This document shows, piece after piece, positions 7,425 to 12,611 of a DNA stretch of 12,611 nucleotides. The translations under genes and the position numbers were made by a program. The stretch covers positions 1 through 12,611 of the forward strand of contig CAZIWX010000073.1 in assembly GCA_964543125.1 (NCBI GenBank), written 5' to 3'. Within the stretch, counting starts at the first letter, position 1, and the number at the start of each line of letters is the position of its first letter. The notes under the pieces are model-generated. The model made no database searches, had not been told where the DNA came from, and worked only from the letters and a program-made list of their open reading frames with translations. This stretch comes from CAZIWX01 sp964543125 (GTDB taxonomy: Bacteria > Fidelibacterota > UBA8477).

Positions 7425-7642
7425 GGGATTCTGATTATATATAGAACCTTCATATTTACTTACGCTTCAATAAGATTCTGCTCGTTATATTTTCTATCCC
7501 TTGACAGCACGACGCATTTGTACCCTGGTGTGAGAAATATTGATTTTCAGGTAATGACTCAAGACAAATGATATTTTTCCCTTATGATTGCTAAATAATT
7601 TGGATGCCCTGCAACTATGGGGTGTAAGCTCTTTTTTTTAAA

Positions 7643-8332
7643 TTATTTAACTGGTTCAAGTACTACCATAACCCAGTGTCCTGAACCGGGTGTAAAACGG
7701 TCCATTATTTTCAATAGGATGTAGCCCGATTTCATGCGCCTGATGACAGGATGGATCAGACGGACCACAGGTTTAACGAAATCTTTCTCCAAACTGATTC
7801 GCCAGTCTGAAGGAATGAGTTTAGAGAAGGCTTCATAGTCATAGCGATGTTGGTGACCATGGTGCGGCGTATATTGGTTGCAATGAGTACATAGGACAGT
7901 TTGAAGCTTTTCACGAAAGGGTACAGTTAAGACGACTTTAGAGCGAGCAACCCGGCATAGCTCAGAAATTGCGTATTTGTCATCAATAACATGCTCAATC
8001 GTTTCCATGCAAACCACATTATCAATGCTATTGGATTCGAATTGATCTAGATGACCATTCCGAAAACCCAGAACAGCTGTATTTTCACCAAAAATTGAGT
8101 CTATGAGGGCTACTCTTACATCATTTACTTCCGTGGCATATATTTTTCGACCATCTTTCTGAGCAAGCTTTAAAAAATCACCGAGATATGCACCCACATC
8201 CAAAACGCTCCCTGGCCCCAATTGATTATAGCAAAGCCTGAATCGATAGTCATCAAGCACATCAAACGCACTTCCTGGTTTGGGTGCACCAAGAGCTTCA
8301 AAATATTCAGTAGATAATAAGACTTCAGGCAC
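7643..8332 (-). CDS. Class I SAM-dependent methyltransferase
   Basis: This 229-residue protein has the Rossmann-type methyltransferase core. Motif I is SVLDVGAYLGDF (about 42-53), the acidic residue after strand 2 is E68, the motif VVCMETIEHV (about 106-115) is the post-I region typical of the Methyltransf_11/23 group, and LTVPF (about 135-139) is the later strand. A Cys/His-rich stretch, CTHCNQYTPHHGHQH (148-162), follows the core and could bind a metal or shape the substrate pocket. I recall similar C-x2-C and GH-x-H segments in methyltransferases of glycan loci. Probable substrates are a sugar or a lipid-linked glycan, by context only. It starts with GTG at 8332, 15 nt after the flippase stop, with a strong ribosome site (8341-8345). 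It is the last gene of the tight upstream block. Confidence 0.87.
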   Translation of the reverse strand: MPEVLLSTEYFEALGAPKPGSAFDVLDDYRFRLCYNQLGPGSVLDVGAYLGDFLKLAQKDGRKIYATEVNDVRVALIDSIFGENTAVLGFRNGHLDQFESNSIDNVVCMETIEHVIDDKYAISELCRVARSKVVLTVPFREKLQTVLCTHCNQYTPHHGHQHRYDYEAFSKLIPSDWRISLEKDFVKPVVRLIHPVIRRMKSGYILLKIMDRFTPGSGHWVMVVLEPVK

Positions 8333-8340
8333 TCGTTTTA

Positions 8341-8345
8341 CTCCC
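8341..8345 (-). promoter_or_regulatory. Shine-Dalgarno GGGAG fixing the GTG start of the methyltransferase
   Basis: On the minus strand GGGAG (part of AAAAGGGAG) lies 8 nt before GTG at 8332. No in-frame ATG is close, so this site supports the GTG start. The site falls right after the flippase stop codon, which suggests translation continues from one gene to the next. Confidence 0.7.
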
Positions 8346-8347
8346 TT

Positions 8348-9667
8348 TTATGCATTTCCCGGGGACGTGTCATCAAGCCGTAATGTTCGCTCATATTGCC
8401 GAACCGTATAAATAATAATGCCTCCCAATACTAAATAAAGCAGTGTCGTTAGTACCGAATAGATACTTACTACGTAAAATATTCGACCCGTACTTCCCCC
8501 AAGATAAAATGTAAAAAAACTGACCAAGGCCAACGCCAATTGCCAACCCATCATCTTGTGCTGCGTCTGCGTTGCAGCAAACAGGTTACTCACCGGGCTG
8601 ACCATAAATCGAACCAGGTAGATTGGCACCAAGATCTGAGAAATCGTTCCTGCTGTTGACCATTCCTGACCCAAAACCAATCGAAAAATATAAGGCCCCC
8701 ACAGCACAATTACTAGTAGTGGCCCAACAATGATTCCTCCCGCTTTAAGCATCGTAGTGTAAGTAAATTGTCGAAGACTGAGTTTGGATCGTATCAGCTT
8801 GGAAATTCTCTGGTAATACACTTGCCCCACTGAATTACCAATCAAACTGAAGGGCATATTGAGCATGCGCAGCGCAATGGAATATTGACCGACGATATCT
8901 TTGGTAAAAAAAGATCCTAAAATGACCGTGGGAATTTGTCGTGCGATGGTATTAAAAGCTGAATTCCAGGATGCAAAAAGAGGGAATTGACGATAAGTGG
9001 AAACCTGATGTTTAAGACTTGTTATGGAAAGTTTACCCCAGTAGTTCATGACATCCCGGCTGAGATATTTGGTTAGTAAAAAGCCCATTCCCAAGATTTG
9101 ACCCGCACTAAAACCAATGATTAGTCCAGTTTGGCTGTATCCGGTTAGAGGTGCCAGAATCATTTGAAAGATAACCATGGAACCGATATAAAATGTGCGG
9201 CTCAGAGCCAATACCAGGAACATACCCTTGCGAATAAACCAATACCCCAAAATATTGATTACCGCTTCGCAAATCACCGTGAAAGGCAAAATAAATATCC
9301 ATAAATCAATAGTTTGAAGATTAAGTTGTCTCAATGATTCGTGAAAAAATATAGCCAGATAAGCTGTTGTTAATAACGCGATTCCAAACATTACTATAAA
9401 GGCTAGCGCTATCAATTCGTGGGCATCTTTATCTTCCTCCGGTAGTGGAATTGCCATTTCGAAACGTAGAGTGAAAACCGTCGCCATAATCACGGTGAGC
9501 GAAACCAGGATCGCCAGGTCACCAAAAATTGCCGGCTCATACAATCGCATCAGGATTGGTGATGAAACAAACATAATCAACTGCCCTAATCCGGTACCGC
9601 TGGAAAGCGTGGCAATTGACGAAGCAAAGGAACCCGGTGTGATCAGGCGTTTTAAAAATTGTTTCAT
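8348..9667 (-). CDS. Wzx-like polysaccharide flippase (MOP/MATE superfamily)
   Basis: This is a 439-residue integral membrane protein, the usual size for flippases that move undecaprenyl-linked oligosaccharides across the inner membrane. It has many hydrophobic segments, roughly 12, from about residue 18 to 430. The N-terminal part has the family-like LMRLYEPAIFGDLAI and TLRFEMAIPLPEEDKDAHEL stretches, which I know from the Polysacc_synt_3 group. I chose ATG at 9667 because it overlaps the glycosyltransferase stop as TGATG (1 nt shared), the classic coupled arrangement. An in-frame GTG at 9682 would add five residues but has no ribosome site. The gene follows the GT4 gene directly and precedes the methyltransferase, so glycan assembly, export and methylation are coupled. 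Which glycan it carries cannot be told from sequence. A Wzy-type polymerase is not visible in the window. Confidence 0.9.
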   Translation of the reverse strand: MKQFLKRLITPGSFASSIATLSSGTGLGQLIMFVSSPILMRLYEPAIFGDLAILVSLTVIMATVFTLRFEMAIPLPEEDKDAHELIALAFIVMFGIALLTTAYLAIFFHESLRQLNLQTIDLWIFILPFTVICEAVINILGYWFIRKGMFLVLALSRTFYIGSMVIFQMILAPLTGYSQTGLIIGFSAGQILGMGFLLTKYLSRDVMNYWGKLSITSLKHQVSTYRQFPLFASWNSAFNTIARQIPTVILGSFFTKDIVGQYSIALRMLNMPFSLIGNSVGQVYYQRISKLIRSKLSLRQFTYTTMLKAGGIIVGPLLVIVLWGPYIFRLVLGQEWSTAGTISQILVPIYLVRFMVSPVSNLFAATQTQHKMMGWQLALALVSFFTFYLGGSTGRIFYVVSIYSVLTTLLYLVLGGIIIYTVRQYERTLRLDDTSPGNA

Positions 9668-10815
9668 CACTTGGTTATGCACCGATACAAATCAAGAGTA
9701 GATTGAATAGTTGTGTGCATTGAAAACCTATTAAAAGCGTGGTAACCGTTGGAAATAAGGTCGTCGCGAATCCTCTTTTCTGTCAACAATACATGGATTC
9801 CCTCACATAAACTTTCAATATTTTGCGGATCAACTAAAAGCCCGTTTACGCCATCCTTAACCAGCTCCTTTGTCCCGCCCACATTGCCACCAATCACCGG
9901 AACACCAGCCGCCATGGCTTCCAGAAATACCAGGCCAAAACCCTCCATTAACGATGGCATAACAAACACTGCCGCCTGGCGAAAATACTCTCCCACCTTC
10001 TCCGGTGAAACCCAGCCCAGGAAATCCACCTGGTCAGCAACGCCCAGCCGGACCGCAAGTTTTTGCATTTTGACGAGATTCTGATTCCTACCCAGTATTT
10101 GGAGCCGCAAGTTAGCATGAACCGACAACAACTGCTGCAGTGCTCGCAAAACCGTTGGCAATCCTTTGCGCTGCATATTGCCACCCACAAAAAGTAATTT
10201 TGGATTTGCCAACCGCTCCGCTTTCAGGGTCTCATCTATCGGCTCCGGTTTCAAATCCAATCCCAGGTAAATCGTCGTTATTTTTTCAGGTGGAATACAG
10301 TACCGGTTGCCGATTGTCGCGGCCGTTGCCATGCTGTTGGCAGTTAAAGCATTCAATCTTCGGAATGCTTTCCGTTCCAAAAGTGTTACAAAAGAATAAT
10401 AAACCCAGCGTTGAACCCAATCCACATAATCCCGGTGATAATACCACGGCCACCAGCGGTGGCGGGCAAAATAGTCGTCGTGCAACGTCCCCACTGCCGG
10501 GATATCACCTTTATAAGCAAAGGCCTCACGCGCATCAGTAAAATGGATAATATCAGCCTTCAGCCCCTTTAATGCCCGAGCGTAGGCATAACTCAGGGAC
10601 AGCCAGTTACCATGCGTGAAATCCCAGCGCGACGGTTGGACTTCGACCCACCCAATCCCTTCAATTGGTTCCGATCCGGCCGGCGCGATTACCACAACCT
10701 CAAGGCCTTTAGCAACCAAGCCTTTGGCCAGATTGGTGGAATAAGCACCCAGCCCGGACCAATAGTTTCCAAACTGCTGAGTACAGAGAATGACTCGTTT
10801 GAAATCAGCCGTCAT
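9667..10815 (-). CDS. Glycosyltransferase family 4 (GT-B fold)
   Basis: This 382-residue retaining-type glycosyltransferase moves a sugar from a nucleotide donor to a lipid- or glycan-linked acceptor at the inner face of the membrane. The N-terminal acceptor domain has the glycine-rich WSGLGAYSTNLAKGL (about 19-33) and GTLHDDYF (about 109-116), where H112 occupies the usual catalytic region. The C-terminal donor domain begins at LLFVGGNMQRKGLP (about 207-220), with R216/K217 as likely phosphate contacts, and ends in the E-x7-E motif EGFGLVFLE (E291, E299) followed by AAGVPVIG. The ATG at 10815 follows the YfhO stop by 21 nt. An AGGAG overlaps that stop but lies 18 nt from this ATG, so the ribosome site is not ideal. 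The stop overlaps the flippase ATG. The donor and linkage are unknown. It is the only soluble glycosyltransferase in the window, so other transferases must lie upstream or elsewhere. Confidence 0.93.
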   Translation of the reverse strand: MTADFKRVILCTQQFGNYWSGLGAYSTNLAKGLVAKGLEVVVIAPAGSEPIEGIGWVEVQPSRWDFTHGNWLSLSYAYARALKGLKADIIHFTDAREAFAYKGDIPAVGTLHDDYFARHRWWPWYYHRDYVDWVQRWVYYSFVTLLERKAFRRLNALTANSMATAATIGNRYCIPPEKITTIYLGLDLKPEPIDETLKAERLANPKLLFVGGNMQRKGLPTVLRALQQLLSVHANLRLQILGRNQNLVKMQKLAVRLGVADQVDFLGWVSPEKVGEYFRQAAVFVMPSLMEGFGLVFLEAMAAGVPVIGGNVGGTKELVKDGVNGLLVDPQNIESLCEGIHVLLTEKRIRDDLISNGYHAFNRFSMHTTIQSTLDLYRCITK

Positions 10816-10836
10816 AGCTACCCGAATCCATTTCTC

Positions 10837-12611
10837 CTATACGGTTTGGTGTTGTTTCCGAAACCAAAAACCGGCATAACCTACGAGAATGATCAGCACG
10901 CCAAAGAAAAGCAGCCTTGATAACCAGAGCGCGACGTGGAAAGTTTTAGAAGCAAACCGGAAAACGACCTGATGGGATCCGGCGGGAACCATGACTGCCT
11001 GTAAGATGTGATCCGTGCGATAAACCGGCGCCGGATTCCCATCCACCGTTGCCTGCCAACCGGGTGGATAGTCTGCTTCGCTCAGGATCAATAGACCTGC
11101 CTTTTCATTACTGGTTTCAAATTGATAAAGCTCCGGATCGTGTTTTAGTGTTTTTATGATTCCGGTGAATGCACCGGATTCTACCGCGCTTTCAGGAGTT
11201 TGATCTAAAATGGCTTGGTGGGCCGGGTCAAAACTGACATTCCGCATAAGTTTTAAGGTTCGATCCGCATCCGGCTGAACAATCACCGAATCCACAAACC
11301 AGGCCCGGGGCAAAACACCATTCAGCATATAAATATTCTCATTCCCGGCTCTTTGTACGAGCTGCAGGATGGGTAATTGAAGCTTCTTTCGCGAAATCAG
11401 GTAGCGAGTATTGGTCAGGCGTAAAAAGCTAAAGTTGGTTAAGAAATTTCCATCTAACATATCCTGATAAGCGCCCATCTTAGCAGCATGATAACCACCT
11501 AGGGAGGCGATATTATAATAGGCGTATTTGTTGGTTGTGAATTCATCAACGGGAAAAACCCGGAAGAGTCCCGGTTGTTTCTGTAAATATTTGATAGCTG
11601 CCGTAGCTCTAGGCGTTATTTCTTGTTTGGTTAGCGGAGCAAACATATCTGAAATGACTTTGCGGCCCGGAATGGCCAAATCCACCACAATCAGGCCGAT
11701 TAATAAATAGCTCACACTTTTCACACTCAGTCTTTGCGTCAGGCCGGCCCAAATCAGTCCCAGCGTTGCACCGGCAAAAACCAACATCAACCAATAGTCT
11801 TTATAGAAAGCATTAAATCGCAATCCATATAGATAATTGATCTGGCGCGGATCCTGAAATTGTGCCAAACGCCTGGTCGTTTGATCGGCGGCGTGATAAA
11901 AGCCGGTCATAATACTTGATAACATTCCCTTCAATACCAGTCCGGCAAGAGCCAAAGCCCCCACCGCAATCAGGCCGCGGGTTATGGTTTTGACCCACCT
12001 GCCCGAGTTTTGGGAACGATTTATTTGATTTAGCACTGCCTGAAACCCGAATCCGGCCAAGATGGCGGTTCCCAGAGAAAAGAGGATGAGGATCATCGAA
12101 GGTTCCCGGAATTTGTTGAAATAAGGGAGGTAATTGAGCAGAAAATTGGAGAGCAGAGCGAAATTTTTTCCCATGGCAATCAATAGTGAAAAGACCAATA
12201 GCATTACCCAAAACCCGAAATCACGGTGCTTGCGTTGGGTCCAAAATCCGATTGCCGCCAGAATAACGACACTGATTCCGAGATAATGCGGATAGGTTGT
12301 AAATGGCGAATCACCCCAGTAAGTTGCTCCACCAAATCCGCTGAAGGATGGCAGGAAGAAAGTGAAAATCTCTAACCAACTAAAAGACCATTTGGTAGCA
12401 TAGTCAGCAGAAAGACCACCACCGGCGGCGCCGGCCTGACTACCACCGCGGATTGAGAACGGCAGATATTCGCGCATGGGCATGAGTACGATCGACGCCA
12501 TGAAATAGGCGACCCCCAAACCGATAACAATCATGCCCACCCAGGCTGCAATCGATTTCCAGCCCTCGGCACCACGGCTGGATTGGATAATTCGGTAAAG
12601 TGTATACAATC
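10837..12611 (-). CDS. YfhO-family membrane protein, N-terminus outside window
   Basis: This is the C-terminal 590 or so residues of a YfhO-type multispanning protein. The family is known from Bacillus YfhO, needed with CsbB for sugar modification of lipoteichoic acid, and has GT-C-like architecture. The segment starts in membrane helices (with a MREYLPFSIRGGSQ loop typical of the family), then several helices to about residue 310 of the read part. Next comes a soluble region containing GGYHAAKMGAYQDML and FLRLTNTRYLISR, and the conserved C-terminal beta domain with YPPGWQATVDGNPAP. A last hydrophobic helix ends in a basic tail, RKQHQTV. A TTG at 12609 is not the real start: family proteins are typically above 800 residues and the frame is open to the edge, so about 200 or more residues are missing. 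Its role here, extracytoplasmic sugar transfer, is inference. It is co-directional with GT4 (21 nt apart). Confidence 0.88.
   Translation of the reverse strand, partial: LYTLYRIIQSSRGAEGWKSIAAWVGMIVIGLGVAYFMASIVLMPMREYLPFSIRGGSQAGAAGGGLSADYATKWSFSWLEIFTFFLPSFSGFGGATYWGDSPFTTYPHYLGISVVILAAIGFWTQRKHRDFGFWVMLLVFSLLIAMGKNFALLSNFLLNYLPYFNKFREPSMILILFSLGTAILAGFGFQAVLNQINRSQNSGRWVKTITRGLIAVGALALAGLVLKGMLSSIMTGFYHAADQTTRRLAQFQDPRQINYLYGLRFNAFYKDYWLMLVFAGATLGLIWAGLTQRLSVKSVSYLLIGLIVVDLAIPGRKVISDMFAPLTKQEITPRATAAIKYLQKQPGLFRVFPVDEFTTNKYAYYNIASLGGYHAAKMGAYQDMLDGNFLTNFSFLRLTNTRYLISRKKLQLPILQLVQRAGNENIYMLNGVLPRAWFVDSVIVQPDADRTLKLMRNVSFDPAHQAILDQTPESAVESGAFTGIIKTLKHDPELYQFETSNEKAGLLILSEADYPPGWQATVDGNPAPVYRTDHILQAVMVPAGSHQVVFRFASKTFHVALWLSRLLFFGVLIILVGYAGFWFRKQHQTV

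Larger units (their letters stand above)
7131..7642. other. 512-bp AT-rich intergenic region between two co-directional genes
   Basis: No coding frame longer than about 20 codons with a usable ribosome site is visible here on either strand, and no tRNA or other RNA gene is recognisable. The region separates the tightly packed upstream genes (YfhO to methyltransferase) from the AT-richer block that starts with the hexapeptide gene. It holds a promoter for the minus strand (7395-7424), a short palindrome/hairpin (7355-7374) and a weak C4/G4 inverted repeat at 7174-7193 in what would be the leader RNA. I see no GC-rich hairpin plus T-run that would end transcription after the methyltransferase gene. 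The predicted leader is about 260 nt long, which leaves room for regulation, but no known riboswitch is evident. Confidence 0.8.

Noticed and set aside
7501..7506. Perfect TTGACA on the plus strand as a promoter
   Set aside because: No -10 box is found at 16-18 nt downstream, and no plus-strand gene exists to be served.
10140..10541. Open frame of 133 codons on the plus strand
   Set aside because: It is antisense to the GT4 gene, which has all its motifs; no independent coding evidence.
10815..10840. Alternative ATG (out of frame) with good AGGAG before the GT4 start, as a small gene
   Set aside because: It would encode only eight residues and stops just inside the GT4 gene; no evidence that it is expressed.
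11813..12211. Open frame of 132 codons on the minus strand in another phase
   Set aside because: It overlaps the YfhO-family gene completely; the protein has no membrane or family pattern.

Overview
All genes in this window read on the minus strand, so transcription runs from the right edge (12611) to the left edge (1). The content is a cell-surface polysaccharide / glycan biosynthesis locus. It holds a YfhO-type membrane protein, a GT4 glycosyltransferase, a Wzx-like flippase, a methyltransferase, a hexapeptide acyltransferase, a GNAT-type transferase, a polysaccharide deacetylase-like protein and a sulfatase-superfamily enzyme. A sensor histidine kinase lies at the downstream end. No tRNA, rRNA, CRISPR array, insertion sequence or phage gene is visible. 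The host is a bacterium of moderate G+C. The kinase H-box (KETAHQLGTPLS) is a form I associate with the Bacteroidota/Ignavibacteria/Calditrichota (FCB) assemblage, and YfhO proteins next to glycan genes are common there. The phylum is inference with low confidence.

Layout in transcription order. Block A (12611 to 7643): YfhO-family protein (N-terminus outside the window), GT4 glycosyltransferase, flippase, SAM methyltransferase. The last three junctions are very tight: 21 nt, a 1-nt stop/start overlap, and 15 nt. These genes look translationally coupled and are the more G+C-rich part of the window. A 512-bp AT-rich gap (7131-7642) follows. It holds a good sigma70-like promoter for the minus strand and a small palindrome/hairpin just downstream of the predicted start site. 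Block B (7130 to 3785): hexapeptide acyltransferase, an amidohydrolase-2 fold protein whose first metal motif is lost, a CysH-type APS/PAPS reductase, and a GNAT-like transferase. This block is AT-richer by eye. Block C (3753 to 1): polysaccharide deacetylase-like protein, sulfatase-like hydrolase/transferase with Thr at the nucleophile position, and an almost complete histidine kinase.

How they may work together (inference): GT4 adds a sugar, the flippase exports the lipid-linked unit, and YfhO may add or move a sugar outside the membrane. The methyl-, acetyl- and acyltransferases, the deacetylase and the sulfatase-like enzyme would decorate or trim the glycan. The odd part is block B, where a reductive sulfur-assimilation enzyme and a metal-site-degenerate amidohydrolase sit inside the tailoring genes with no other sulfur gene in view. 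It is the best candidate for an undescribed sugar-modification module.
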